Of a DNA stretch of 64,000 nt, positions 12,118-25,026 are shown piece after piece. The DNA lies in contig QKWP01000355.1 in the NCBI GenBank assembly GCA_003550325.1, positions 209,055-273,054 of the forward strand, in the 5' to 3' direction. Under the pieces are notes generated by a model. It was given only the letters and a program-made list of their open reading frames with translations. It had not been told where the DNA came from and made no database searches. Origin of the DNA: Gigaspora rosea. Taxonomy: Eukaryota > Glomeromycota > Glomeromycetes > Diversisporales > Gigasporaceae. The position numbers were made by a program, and so were the translations under genes. Positions within the stretch are counted from its first letter, which is position 1. The number at the start of each line of letters is the position of its first letter.

Positions 12118-14007
12118 TAGTGTTAGTGTATTTAACAAAGTGTTTGGCAGCCGGAAAGCTATAATTTTTTGAGTCTTATATATGTTGTACGTTAGACCGG
12201 AATTTTGGTAGATAGAATCAACCAAAGTTTGATTTTAAATACCATTTCTAATTAATGTGACCCCCCGACGATCATAAATTCCCTATTTATCACTTTTTTT
12301 GCGAATAAATCTAATTACTTTGCTTAAAAGTAAAAATTTCAATATTTCTCTTAAATTTTCACTTATCCAGTACTGTATCTAGTAATACACAAGAATTGAC
12401 TGTAGGTTTGACCTAAAAATAATGTGAATTTCGAAGGTTTTTTTTCTAACAATCATGAAATAATAATCTACAAAATATCTTTATCGCCATAAACCTATTT
12501 ACATTCAATTATAAGTTATAATGTTTTTCTTGAATTTTCAAAAAAAACCCATTTACATTCAATTATAAGTTGTAATTGTTTTTGAACTTTTAAAAATCAT
12601 CCTAAACATCAAAGCTGACCATACTAATATTGAGAAATCTTCTCTCATCGTTTGAAAAAAAATAACCCTGGGTCTAAAAATTAAATGATATCATTTTTAG
12701 TCAATCACTGGCATGTATTTTGATCAATTCCAGATTCCATGTATAAAATGGTGACACGCTAATTTGAAAAGGATGATAATAAAAACAAGTGCCTATTCTA
12801 TTAATGTTCTGAGCATTATGTTGTGTGTAATGGCTTAAAGGTTTTAGTTCTTAAAAGAGCTGCTCGTTTTTTAAAAGCTGACATAACTTTTTATACAAAC
12901 TTTTATTGATCTTGTGAAATTGATGAAACACTTTTAAGATTTTCATTCAATCACGACCTATGTATGAATTTTATCGTGTTCAAAAGACCAAGACAAATTT
13001 CAATCTTTTTTCCAAAACAGTCTTGAAAAGAAAATGAAATCATGCACATCGCTGAAATTTTCCACGATTTTTGTTCACAATGATAAGACGTTCTAATACT
13101 TTAATTACCGACCAATCTACAAATATTTATATGGTTTAAAGTACTTTTTGAGAACTTGACATTTTTACCAACAAAAATTTCTCATAATCATCGTTAATAG
13201 CTTTAGAAGAGAATCACCGTTCACTGTGCAAAAGAATCCAAAAAAAATTACCAAAACTGATGAAGTTTACGTTTATTGGGGCCATACCAAAATATACCAT
13301 AGAATGAAGGCTGTTTTTGATGCGTGGTTGGGTTTGTTAATCGTAATGAGTTTTGGTTTATAAATTGTGTACCTACTTATATATAAGATTGTGTGTGTAA
13401 GTTTTATAATACTTCTTCCTGTGACGTCAAACTTATTGTCGGGTGACACGAGTAATTCATATCCCCGATTTGGTTTCACCCCAAACTTAGCCAATCATGA
13501 TCGAGAACTATTTGCTATTAAAATTTATTACAAAGTGAGTTTTGACAACAACGGTCTTTTAAACTTACTTTTAATCCATAATTAAGTGTATAGAATATTT
13601 AATATCTACATGTTTAATTATTAGCTGAAAGTAAGTTAAAAAGGTAGGTTTTCTGAAAAGTGCTTCCAAATTTACCCTTACCCATTATACAACCAATCGT
13701 TCAATGACAAACCGATCCTTCCTACCCGAAAATACCCGAACGCTTCAACAACTAGTGATAGTGCTTCCTTTTACAGCTTGGCTTAGCTGTTCTTTGAATA
13801 TTTATTGCTTATCTATCTCATATAGAGGCCAAAAAACTATTTTATTTGAAGGTTTCGTTTGTTATTCTTCACGCCACTTAATAGCAGATTAAATAGCATT
13901 AAAAATTCAGATAATGCAAACAAAATTAAAAGACAATATAAATATTCATATAGAAAACATCTTATGAAAATATAATAGAGTGGATTCTTTTAAATTAAAG
14001 ATTTTTT
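12118..14007. other. intergenic, no gene seen
   Basis: Long AT-rich stretch downstream of NAXD. A ~50-bp unit containing TTTACATTCAATTATAAGTT occurs twice at about 12490-12590. Short open frames at 13273-13892 have no recognisable domains. A block near 13215-13320 loosely resembles 25495-25610 inside a transposon and may be an old relic. Confidence 0.4.
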
Positions 14008-14700
14008 TTTCTTAAAGAGAGGCCTATCCTCTATTTCTTTATTTAGATTTTGTAGATTATACATATTTAAATACATATAGGAATTACTAATCTATGGGGA
14101 AGTAGAGGTAAGAGCTGAGGTTTACTCTCAACCTAATTTTTTACTAAAATGGTTTTAGACCTCTAGTTTTCGAGTATATTGTTAGGAGAGAAATTATTGC
14201 TATGTATAAATTTGTCTATTTTCTGTTTAATAAAAGAAGGTGTAGGTGGATGTGTTTTCATCATGATTGGTGGAGTCATAGGGGGAAAAGGGGGAACAGC
14301 TTCCAAGTGTCATGACATTCTGAAAGGTATCCAGATTTCTTTGTATATTAGTTCGGTGATTTGGTGGTGTAGGAGTGGGAGTATTCAAGTCTTTTTTTAA
14401 AACCAAATTTATATAGTGGTCAAAGTATACCAAGTTTAATGGAAGTATCATTAATAAGTCCAATGTGCATCCTTATTTGTGTCATTTCTGAAGGCGAGAG
14501 GCCTTGTGTCTGTGAAAGTATTTTACTAAGCTCAAATACTCCTTCACATACAACAACGGCAAAGTCTTTGTGGATCCCAAGACCCTGTTGTTTAATATAG
14601 TGTGACACCATTTACAGAACATGTATATATAATATTTCGGTCTCTTCAATATTACAAGCTCGTTTTTGCTTCTGTTACTTGATATCGTCATTGTTTGAGT
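14008..14700 (-). mobile_element. 5'-truncated LINE 3' end
   Basis: In minus orientation the segment ends with AATAAAG, a hairpin AGAGG-ATAGG-CCTCT, CTTTAAG and a poly(A) (plus-strand T-run at about 13999-14012). The ~75 bp next to the tail closely match the LINE fragment at 45221-45308, and the hairpin matches the 3' end of the full LINE at 31158. Further in, minus-strand frames at about 14420-14690 read VSHYIKQQGLGIHKDFAVV and look protein-like, but I cannot assign them to a domain. The 5' boundary is uncertain and no target-site duplication was found. Confidence 0.55.
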
Positions 14701-14846
14701 TTTTAAAAATTGACGTTAAGCATTCGTATGGTAGAGTATTCATTTTGTCGATGGGGGAAAAAAGTAGCGAACAGTTGATTTCATTAAATACTCAGTGATC
14801 GATAATCACATGATAACATATAATGACGTCATTTGTTTACCAGATG

Positions 14847-15521
14847 CAGGGACAATGATTTTTTGTGGTGGGATAACGTAAATTTTGTGGTAGGATAAGG
14901 TAAATTTTGTATTTTTTGTGATCAATTTGAAATTTGTTGTGGATCAATTTGAAGCGATTTTTGAGAGTTAATTTAAATTTTATAAAATTTTGCGACGACA
15001 GATAAAATATTTTTTATCTGTACTGTAAAAAGTCTATATAAAGAATGAAAAAAAGCTATTGCTATATAAAATATATAAAAACCCTCAAAGTTCTATATAA
15101 AAAATTTCGATAATTATAATAATTCAATCCCGGTTAAATACATCATAGATAATTGTTTAGGTCGGCATTTAGCCCTACTAGTTAGTAAGTTCTATAGCAA
15201 AATTATCAGCTGGGCACATTTCACTTAGTGAATGGCTACGATTTTGTTAGTAAATTTTTTAATGATCCTGGGCAAAATTCGGCCCTACCAACCAGGATTC
15301 CGATGCATTTCGACCAGGAATTTCAGGGATCTTCCATGAAATTATGTAAAAACATGCCAATCTATCGAATTTTGTGAAATTTTGTGGCGGAACTATGTGA
15401 AAATATGCCAATTTATCGAATTTTGTGAAATTTTGTAGCGGAACTACACAAATTTTGTGATTTGCACAAAATTTTGTGATTTTTGTGATATTTTGTGAAA
15501 CACAACATATCATCGTCCCTG
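14847..15521. mobile_element. non-autonomous hAT-like DNA transposon (675 bp)
   Basis: Termini CAGGGACAATGAT and, in reverse complement, CAGGGACGATGAT form the inverted repeat. The perfect 8-bp target-site duplication ACCAGATG lies at 14839-14846 and 15522-15529. CAGGG ends and an 8-bp duplication are typical of hAT. No ORF of transposase size. TTTTGTG/CACAAAA strings recur many times toward both ends and are likely transposase-binding repeats. The segment near 15275-15330 (CCAACCAGGATTCC) recurs at about 57.24 kb. Confidence 0.85.
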
Positions 15522-15986
15522 ACCAGATGATAGATAAACGCTATGTCAACGCGTCAAGTCATGAATTATAATAAAAGAGTTCAGTCTAATCGGGTTCAGA
15601 TTAAAATTCTATAACACTGAAGATAGCTGCATAAAATAACTTAAAGTCAGCAACAAATGATTGTTGCAGAATCGGGATTGTATTGTATAAAATATTTAAA
15701 AAATGGGTTTTAAATGATTCAACTTAGTGAATTAATAACTTCTAATGCTACATCATGCATGCATAATCATTCTCTATCATATAAAATTGGGTAGCTACCC
15801 CTGTTACGGCTATGCCATATGTAATTTCATGTTTTAAAGTCTGCACCTTTAATGCGTATAGTAAACAAGTATTAAAATAAAATAATGATAATTGTCATTT
15901 TAAAGATTTAACTCGACGCATTGTTCTTTAAGAATTCCTCTAAAACATATATACAATTGTTTTATTACATTAGTTAGTTATTGTCA
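15522..15986. other. intergenic, PCCA 3' flank
   Basis: AT-rich sequence downstream of the minus-strand PCCA gene, expected to hold its 3' UTR. No other gene seen. Confidence 0.4.
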
Positions 15987-18900
15987 TTATTGTTTTACAT
16001 CTTCTAATTCTACCAGAATCTCATCCGCAGCCACAGCATCACCTGGTTTAACGTTAACCTTCTTCACTTTACTGGCACGTGAAGCACGTAATACATTTTG
16101 CATTTTCATGGCTTCTACCACAGCAATTTCGGTTCCTTCAGCAACCTTAAATGATAATTATAAATAGATTTAGTATTTTGAATTTCTAACAGCGAATAAC
16201 TTTTGTTCTACTTGTCCGTTATTTTACACATTTTACAATAATACCTACCAGATCACCAGCTTGAACAGCTAAGCTCACAACACTACCAGGCATAGGACTC
16301 AATATCACCTTGGACAAATCTTGCTTGGGTTTTTCGATCATATATTGGCTCAACTCATGCTGTCGTTGATTGTGAACTGTGATGTCAAATTTTGTACCTA
16401 CATATTGTAGTCGGAAGCCAATTGGTAAAGGATCGATATATTGTGCTATTAATGTCCTATTTTCTTGATTATCAATACGGAGATGTGCATTAATCAATGG
16501 TGTCTCCAATGGCCACTTAGCCGATATTATGGTTCTTGGAAAGTTTGGCATTATTATCTGTAAATATATGTAGAAATATCGTTAAATAATGACTTTAACA
16601 AGGATTGATTATACTAACTTTTGCTCACACCTCAAATTCTTCATTCACGCCTGTTTTTTCCACTTTTACGTTTATAGGCTCAATATCTTTATTGTTGTTA
16701 AATGATATCCAAAGATCCCATTTATTTGGTGCATTTTTATTTAAATTATCTCTAAACGAAGTTCCATTTCCATCTATCCAGCTCCAATTTCTCAAATCAC
16801 GTTTAGCATGAACAAATGCGGAAATAGAAATAAGTTCATGTAAAGATTCATCCTTGACAACATGACCCTTAAATCCACCAGGATATTCTTCCGCAAGAAA
16901 TTTGGTAGATATGTTACCAGATCGAAATCTTTGATTTGAAATAACTTCATGAAGTAATGGAATATTGTGAGTAACGCCTAATGAATATATTCAAAATAAA
17001 AAATAAATCATTTTATTGTTACAATATATATAATGTATATGCATTATTACGATATTATTCCTAACCTTTAATAACATAAGAATCCAAGGCTTTCAGCATA
17101 GTATTAATAGCATCATCCCTTGTCTCTCCGTAAGTAGAAAGTTTACAAATCAAAGGATCATAATATATGCTAATTTCACTTCCTTCTACAATACCAGAAT
17201 CACAACGGACTTCATGTTTATCAGTTAAACTTTGTGGTTCTATATATTTACTAAGACGTCCGATAGATGGTAAATATTTTTCCGGATCTTCAGCATATAC
17301 ACGTGACTCAAACGCCCACCCATGAAACTTTATGTCTTCCTGAGTCATCGGCAATTTTTGATTTGCAGCTATACGAATCATTAGTTCAACTAAATCAACA
17401 CCTGTGATATATTCAGTAATAGGATGCTCAACTTGAAGACGTGTATTCATTTCCAAGAAGTAAAAATTACGCTGAGGGTCCACCAAAAATTCAACTGTTC
17501 CAGCTGATACATAACCAACGTGCCTAGCAAGTGAAGCAGCTTGTTCACCCATTGCTTTGCGAGTTAGTTGATCCAAAAAAATACTTGGTGCTTCTTCAAT
17601 AACCTATTTAAAGGGAATAATACCAAGGAAATATGGTTTTATATGACGTATAGCAAATTATATGTAAGAAAGACTATACCTTTTGATTTCTTCTTTGAAT
17701 TGAACATTCTCGTTCAGGGAAATATAATACATTTCCAAATTTATCAGCGATAACTTGAATCTCAATATGACGTGGGTTATCTATGTATCTTTCAATTAAC
17801 AAACGATTGTCGCCGAAACTTGATAATGATTCCTGAGATGCAAGTTTGAAACCATCAAGAACTTCTTGATCATCCCTTATTGCCATAAATTTTTTCTTTT
17901 AATCAATGTAAAGTACTTATTGTAAGCAAGAAGGGTTATTGGAATTTATATTCACCATGCAATACGCATACCCTTTCCACCTCCTCCCGCAGAAGCCTTC
18001 AACATTATAGGATAGCCGATCGATCGAGCTGGATTAAATACATTGAAATTAATCAACTTAAACTTTAAAAATATATATCTATCTATTTATACGAATTTAC
18101 CAATTTGTAAAGCATGGCTACTATCTTTTACCACACCATCAAAACCAGGAATAGTGTTAACGCCAGATTGTTTAGCTATAATCTTGCTTTGAATCTTATC
18201 GCCCAAATCTGCCATTGCTGATTCTCCTGGTCCTATAAATTCGACACCTGCTTCGTTAAGTGCTTTCACGAAATGCGAATTTTCCGATAAAAATCCATAA
18301 CCTACAAGCAATTAATGTCATTTAATTAATCAATTGAATGAACATCTCATTAATTTAATTATAAAAATACCCGGATGTACAGCTTGAGCTCCAGTAGATT
18401 TGATCGCTTGGAGGATATTCGGAATATTGAGATAGCTTTGGTTTGATGGTGGAGGCCCCTAGACAATACAGAAATCATAAATATCTTATACCTGTTGGTA
18501 TGTTGGTGTTGGACTTTGGAATTGGATGAATTTAATTAAGTTTGGGAGTTTGATTTGGGAATTGAAAATTAGGGCTGGGATTGGGACAATTTACTATATT
18601 CGAAGATTGGATGAGGTTAAAAACCGTAATTTAGTACATACTATATTGACCGCCTCATCTGCCATTTCCACATGTAAACTTCGAGCATCCGCATCTGAAT
18701 AGACTGCTACTGTTTTAATACCCATTTTTTTAGCTGTCCGAATTACACGAACAGCAATTTCTCCACGATTTGCAATCAATATTTTATCAAAAGTCTGTTG
18801 GTTGAATTTTTTTTTTTTTATTAGGATTTTTTTCAAAAGAATATGAATGCGCAATAACCTAGCTATTTATGAGAAACAAGCGCATTCCAACTAAAAATAT

Positions 18901-19103
18901 GAAATGAAACTTTCCTTTCCATAATCTACTGATTGAGGAGGCCCTTGTATATTAGCATAATATGTTGTAAGCGAGGAATGAAAATAACGGGCCGGAAGAA
19001 TTATTGAAGGGCGATAAAATGCAAAATTCTTCTGATTGATAATTACTGAATTAGCAGAGAACCTCGTTCCTACAACGCGCGTCCGAGTAGTCAAAATATT
19101 CAT
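15987..19103 (-). CDS. PCCA: propionyl-CoA carboxylase alpha subunit, mitochondrial
   Basis: Biotin-dependent subunit that carboxylates biotin with ATP and bicarbonate, for conversion of propionyl-CoA to methylmalonyl-CoA in the mitochondrial matrix. The basic, hydroxylated N-terminus ([19 protein letters not shown]) fits a targeting peptide. The biotin carboxylase domain starts [16 protein letters not shown]. It has the ATP glycine loop [12 protein letters not shown] (about 17960-17990), [13 protein letters not shown], and [14 protein letters not shown] (about 17420-17460). A linker domain follows, and the biotinyl domain carries VEAMKMQNV (biotin lysine) near 16110. Stop is at 15987. [10 protein letters not shown] and [17 protein letters not shown] resemble PCCA more than methylcrotonyl- or pyruvate carboxylase, as I know those families. 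About nine exons; the exon 1 boundary near 18930 is uncertain. The gene is head to head with PCCB. Confidence 0.92.
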
Positions 19104-19520
19104 TGATTTTTATTTTTTCTTTAAGAAAAATTTCTGAGCGTGAGGTCCATATAAATGGTTTCGAAATCAGCATTCACGTGTCAATTTAAAATTTAGAGTT
19201 AACATTGCATCATTATTTCTCCCTTAACGGGAATCGAATGGTGTGAATTTCATTCACAGGATCATTAAATACCCTGATTCGTCATACGATAATTTTGTTT
19301 TGAAATCGTTCGATCTTTTAATTAACAGTTAATGTATCACGGGATACGTCGAAAATATTTATAATACCCCTTCTCCGTTATATATTTCGTCTGTTAATAA
19401 TTCAGAAACGCAAGATCGTGTGTAACATATCGATACAAAATTTTCGCGAACTTTTTTAAACCCAATAAAGTTTAATGACATTTCACTTGCTCACTTTCTA
19501 AATATTTGATCGGATTTGCA
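19104..19520. promoter_or_regulatory. shared bidirectional PCCA/PCCB intergenic region
   Basis: Only 417 bp separate the two start codons of the divergently transcribed subunit genes. It must contain both 5' UTRs and core promoters. I see no convincing TATA box on either side. A CG-containing stretch (about 19225-19420) stands out from the AT-rich surroundings. Co-regulation of the two subunits is inference from the arrangement. Confidence 0.7.
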
Positions 19521-22077
19521 ATGAACAGAGGAGTTTTAACACGTAATTATAAATGTATCCTTTCTACATTTACACGTGCACCACATATCTATCCCGTTGC
19601 GAAATCGTTTGGTAGAATTTCAGCATTAACACCAATACGACTTCGAGAATATGCATCTGGCAATACTAAAGAAGAGGTAAATTTATCTTGTAATGAATTA
19701 ATATACCGCTTATAACTCTTTAATAATAATTATTATTTTGTAGGAAATCGTAACACGAATAGAATCAATGCGTGCGACAGCACATTTAGGAGGTGGCATT
19801 AATAGAATTACCACTCAACATAAAAAGGTAGTCTAAATCACATTGCATAGTTATTGTTTTCATTAGAGTAAGAAAAAATTCATTTATTATTCCTCAAGGG
19901 TAAGCTAACTGCTCGAGAACGCCTCGATTTACTCTTGGATCCGGGATCTTTTCGTGAATATGATACTTTTGTAGAACACCAATGTACTGATTTTGGTATG
20001 GAAAAAAACAAGGTATATCAAATTTATATATATTTAAATCATTTCCATCCAAAATTCTTATATATTTAAATACTAGATTATTGGTGATGGTGTAGTTACT
20101 GGACATGGTACGATAAATGGCCGAAGGATTTTTGTTTTTTCTCAGGACTTTACTGCCTTTGGTGGCAGTTTATCAAAAATGCATGCCCAAAAGATTTGTA
20201 AGATAATGGATAAAGCTGTATTGGTTGGTGCTCCGGTTGTTGGCTTGAATGATTCTGGTGGTGCACGTATTCAAGAAGGTGTAGATTCTCTTGCTGGATA
20301 TGCAGACATTTTTCAAAAAAATGTCTTATCATCTGGTGTTGTACCTCAGATATCGCTGATAATGGGTCCATGTGCTGGTAAGTTTCATTATTTTATTAAA
20401 GTTTTCAAAATTAATGATTCACTCAGATATGATCAAATTTTGTAGGTGGTGCCGTGTACTCTCCAGCTCTTACTGACTTCACCTTCATGGTACGTGACAC
20501 ATCATACTTATTTGTCACTGGTCCTGACGTAGTCAAGGCAGTTACAAATGAAGATGTAACACAAGAAGAGCTCGGTGGTGCAAAAGCGCATACTGTTAAG
20601 TCTGGTATATGCTAATATTATTAGCATATTATTTTTGGAATAATTAACTTTTTATTCATGTTTTAATTCTTTGTATTTAAAGGGGTTGCACACAATGCCT
20701 TTGAAAATGATATCGAGGCTTTGCAACGGTAAAATTTAAATAATACATATTTCTACTTTTCACCTTTTTATTAATACAAATATCCCGAACAGGATTCGTG
20801 ATTTCATAGATTTCTTGCCGCTGTCAAACCGTGAACAAGCTCCCATCCGTTTCACTGATGATCCCGTAACCCGTGAAGATCCATCACTTAACCACATCAT
20901 TCCCGTTGATTCCACAAAAGCTTATGATGTACGGGATGTTATCACACGTCTTGTGGATGATTCCAATTTCTTTGAAATTATGCCAGACTACGCTAAAAAT
21001 ATTGTCATTGGGTTTGCTCGGATGGGTGGTCAAACAGTTTCTATAGTTGGAAATCAACCATTAGTATCATCAGGAGTTTTAGATATCAATTCTTCTGTGA
21101 AAGCTTCTAGGTTTGTTCGATTCTGTGATGCTTTTAATATTCCAATCATTACACTAGTGGACGTACCTGGTTTTCTTCCTGGAACCGCTCAAGAACATAA
21201 TGGCATTATTCGTCATGGTGCCAAATTACTTTATGCATATGCGGAGGTAAAACATCTAATAATTAATTTGATCACGCATTATGACCATAGCCTTAATCTA
21301 ATCCTAATTTTTAGGCAACTGTCCCAAAAATAACAATTATTATGCGAAAAGCATATGGAGGGGCTTATGATGTTATGTCTAGCAAACATCTTCGTGGCGA
21401 TGTAACGTTTCCTTATACTGTTTAAATATAAGAATTATGATTTATATTATAACTATTATTTTTCATTTTTCAGATAAATTATGGGTGGCCAACAGGTGAA
21501 ATTGCTGTTATGGGTGCAAAAGTAAGATATTATATATTGCATTTATTATTATCTTGGTTGTAGCTTACCATTATAATTCATCTTGTAAAACCAGGGAGCT
21601 GTCGAAATTATATTTCGACAAGTTGAGGACCGAACACAAGCAGAAAAGGAATATATTGGTATTTATTCTAAGTAGTCGTGAACGTTTTATTCATGTAAAA
21701 TCTGTTACTTATGTATAACGTGTTGTATAATCCCGATTTTAACTTTAGACAAGGTACGCACAATTTACATTATATAATTATTTCTTGTAATAACTCACAT
21801 GAAATTTTTTATTTATCTCTTTAAATTCATTTACATTTTTAGTTTGCCAATCCAATACCTGCAGCCCAACGAGGGTATGTTTTAGACCTTTAACTTTTGA
21901 CACTTGCTCATTTATTTATTTATTTATTTTATCTGCTATTCTCCTTTATCATTTAGTTTTCTTGATGACATCATATTACCTGCCACAACGCGAAGAAGAA
22001 TTATCGAGGATTTGATAACTTTAAAACACAAGAAGCTACCAATTATTTATAAAAAACATGACAATATGCCTCTATAA
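19521..22077 (+). CDS. PCCB: propionyl-CoA carboxylase beta subunit, mitochondrial
   Basis: Carboxyltransferase subunit that moves the carboxyl group from biotin to propionyl-CoA. The frame from ATG at 19521 ([12 protein letters not shown], basic, presumably a mitochondrial presequence) splices through about ten GT-AG introns to TAA at 22077. It gives a protein of roughly 530 residues, normal for the family. Motifs in order: [53 protein letters not shown], the first oxyanion-hole segment [33 protein letters not shown], and the second, [17 protein letters not shown], then [12 protein letters not shown]. These favour PCCB over methylcrotonyl-CoA carboxylase beta. A TTG-initiated extension to 19506 is open but there is no reason to prefer it. 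No lesion seen. Confidence 0.93.
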
Positions 22078-24010
22078 AAAAATGATGCTAGAAGTTATAT
22101 ACAAAGTCCTTCGTTTCTTTTGATCTGAAGGAATATTATTGCGCTTCCTAATGGGAGTCGAGAGTGTGATGATCAATACTTCATCTGGTTGTTATACTAA
22201 ACCGACTTAAATATTTGTAAAATTTTTTTCCGTTGATTGTCCGTCATATGTTATTAGGCTGGTTCTATTTCCCATCCTGTCTGCTCAAAGATGGAGTATT
22301 TGAAAAGATAAATTAATGCATTAATAAATGTATTTATAATTTATTAATGAAAATTATTCGTACTGTATTTTCGTTCAATATGGGACATCTCGCTTGCAAA
22401 AATGAAATCGAAGCTAGGTTAACACTTAGTGACGTAACGTTGAGTAGTTATGATCAATGTTGTGCACGGCACAATTAGAACAAAATTGAAACTTTAAAAA
22501 TTTTATTAAATCAACCTTCCTTTGACTCTTTAAATAAAAATGGTTAAAACTTAATTTACATGTTTTTATTATAGCTTTTTAAGCTAAAAATTGAGAAATT
22601 AATGAGGTTGGCAACACTTATGATGCATCGAAATGGCAAAAATTCTACCGTAACAAATAGCACTAAACAGATTAAGACTCCGCAGTGCATAGACCTTGTT
22701 TAATGCTGTTGACATCGTCACTATAGGATTAGAATCGTGACTTGGAAGCTAAAGTAACGCAAGACCGCTTGATCTATGTGACTTGGAAGCTAAAGTAGCG
22801 CTTAGAAACTAAAGTAGCGCCAAGACCACTTGATCAATGACATTGAAAGTCTAGTTGAATGGTAACATAAGAATTCCACACATGGAATTTTTACCAGATA
22901 AATATGAAACTCATTTGACTTATTCGAATTTTATCGTCTAACATCTGGAATAGTATGCTATATATTTAGCGAAACCTATTCTCGTTTGCTACACAATACA
23001 ATTTCATTGATCGAACGAAAAATAATATAATTTATTGATCACTGCACTAAACCTCGAATTAAGTATAATGTGATATTTTTAAATCTTAGCCCACAATAAA
23101 ATAAAAAAAAAAACAATTTTTATCTTAATATCGTATAATGATATAAAATTCATATACCGGTACTTCGATCGACTGATCAATATCTATACATTAAGAAAAG
23201 TTGCTTTCTAAATACTATTGTGCGTAATAAAAACATACTAAAAAAAGTCACTGAAACCTAATTAAAGAACATAATGAATGAGAGATAAAGAATGTTTATT
23301 AAAGCCCAGTAAAAAACATGCTAAAATGAACTACTGAAACCAAACAAAATAATAAAAGAATGCCCAAAGACAACGAAAAAAGTCACTAAATCAATCTGAC
23401 GAAAGTATACATTAAAAACGACGGGAAAGTAACCAAAAGAACCATCGAAACCTGAAAAAAAAACCACTGAAAACACTAAAAAAAACTCAATAAGCGTAAT
23501 TAAACATCGTTGTATAACAGACAAAAGTTCAAAAAACAATACAAGCATAACAAAACTTTGCATACGGCTCCAACAAAAACGAATTCACTCTATATACACC
23601 AGCAGATAAATTTTAAGATATACATTTTTCAAATTTAATATTATCATTCTCGCTCAAAAGTTTAGTCATTATTAAAGTCAGAGAACATTAAAGCATTGAC
23701 AAAATTTTTTTTTTTTAGGGATAAATCGATTATAAAACCTTTCTTTCGATTTTATTAAAAACTTTATTATGGCCAGAATTTCATTTTCGCGACATATTTA
23801 TTTGATACATTTAAAATCATTTACATTTTTAGTATTAAACTATTAAAATAATTTTCTTTATTTAAATTTTCTTTATTTTTTTTTTTACGGATACTTAGTT
23901 TCAGCAAGAAAAAAAAAAAAACAAACCAAAAAAAAAACAACCAAAAAAAAAAGCCTACTTATCCTAGTCACCACGTAAAGGTGTATCCTATAACTAGGGA
24001 AATGTCTCTG
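22078..24010. other. intergenic, short tandem repeats
   Basis: No gene seen. At about 22737-22850 a ~50-bp unit containing GACTTGGAAGCTAAAGTA is repeated two to three times. At about 23225-23480 A/C-rich units of the type AAAAAGTCACTGAAACC recur. An A-rich run with spaced C lies at 23905-23950. Confidence 0.45.
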
Positions 24011-24332
24011 ACAAAGAACTCGCAAAAACTCAAGTGAGCTGGGAATTTTATCAAACCTCAGTTTCTCGAGCAAAAACTGATTAGATAACCCCTGCCGCTT
24101 GTCAGTTTATTGCTTTAAAGTTCATGTTGACGAAACATGACCTGCTCGAAAGGAACACGAGAAAAAAAAATAAAATGTTTTAACAAAGGACTCATAAAAC
24201 TCAAGTGAGCTGGGAATTTTATCAAACCTCAGCTCTTCGAGCAAGAACTGATTAGATAACCCCTGCCGCTTGTCAGTTTATCACTTTAAGGTCCATGTTG
24301 TCAAAACGTGACCCGCTCGAAAGGAACACAAG
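24011..24332 (+). ncRNA. tandem pair of ~150-nt structured RNA candidates
   Basis: Two copies (24011-24161 and 24183-24332, ~172-bp spacing, roughly 85% alike) share the same potential fold. Helix A pairs GAGCTG with CAGCTC (copy 2) or CAGTTT with two G-U pairs (copy 1). Helix B pairs TCGAGCA/TGCTCGA, shifted by one in copy 2 to TTCGAGC/GCTCGAA. Inside B are two hairpins: AACTGA/TCAGTT around a loop with GATTAGATAACCCC, and CATGTT/AACATG (AACGTG in copy 2, a wobble pair). Base changes tend to keep the pairing, which suggests an RNA-level role. Each copy is followed by an A-rich tail, so a SINE-like origin is the alternative. GTGAGCTGGG and GCTCGAAAGG only loosely resemble pol III A and B boxes. 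Strand is not certain. Confidence 0.4.
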
Positions 24333-25009
24333 AAAAACAAAATAAACAAACAAAAGACAATAACAAAAGTATTGTAATACTTTTAAAAAATATTTTGACA
24401 TTCTCCAAAACAGTTGGGATCAGAAGTATAACCTCTGGTTGGGATATTCTTAGAAAACACAAAATATCTTTAAAAATATTACACACTTTTGCTAAAGGCT
24501 TTAAGAACGGGCATCAAAAAAAGACGAATATAAAGAAAAATAAAAAAACAAAAGGATAAAATGAAATTAGTGTGTAAAAGGTTAAAAAGTGGTCCTTAAA
24601 TATCTTTTTTATCTGCCATCGCGTAAACAACATTGGGTTGATCCATGTTGATCTATAGTTGATTGCCCAAATATGGGGGTCGTCAAATATGGAAATACAT
24701 ATCCACCGATTTGATTTTTAGTCGATAAACCATTACAAAAGCAAATTGTTTTGTGGATTAGAATTTGTGCATTGTGCAGCTAATTCAATATTAAAATTAA
24801 GGCTCCAAAAGCAAGTTCAAGCCATACATATCTAATAACTGTCAAAAGTTTTTGTTCAATTGAAAACTCTAATATGATAACTTCAATGTTAAATATATCT
24901 TAGCCATTGTAAATATTGATTACACTATTTATATTGTAAACTTTGAATTAGTTCAAAATGCGTTTAGTAAATATTGATTATACTATTTATATTGTAAACT
25001 TTGAATTAG
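24333..25009. other. intergenic, short direct repeat
   Basis: No gene seen. A ~65-bp segment containing AATATTGATTA and TTTGAATTAGTTCAAAATGC occurs twice in direct orientation at about 24911-24960 and 24970-25020. The second copy abuts the 3' end of the SINE-like element. Confidence 0.4.
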
Positions 25010-25026
25010 TTCAAAATGCATTTAAT

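Noticed and set aside
13215..13500. Similarity to 25495-25610 as a shared gene
   Set aside because: The match is loose and short, and the second location lies inside a transposon; no coding frame is kept.
24060..24280. Loop string GATTAGATAACCCC as a fragment of small-subunit rRNA or U6 RNA
   Set aside because: Similarity is limited to about ten bases and the flanking helices do not match either RNA.
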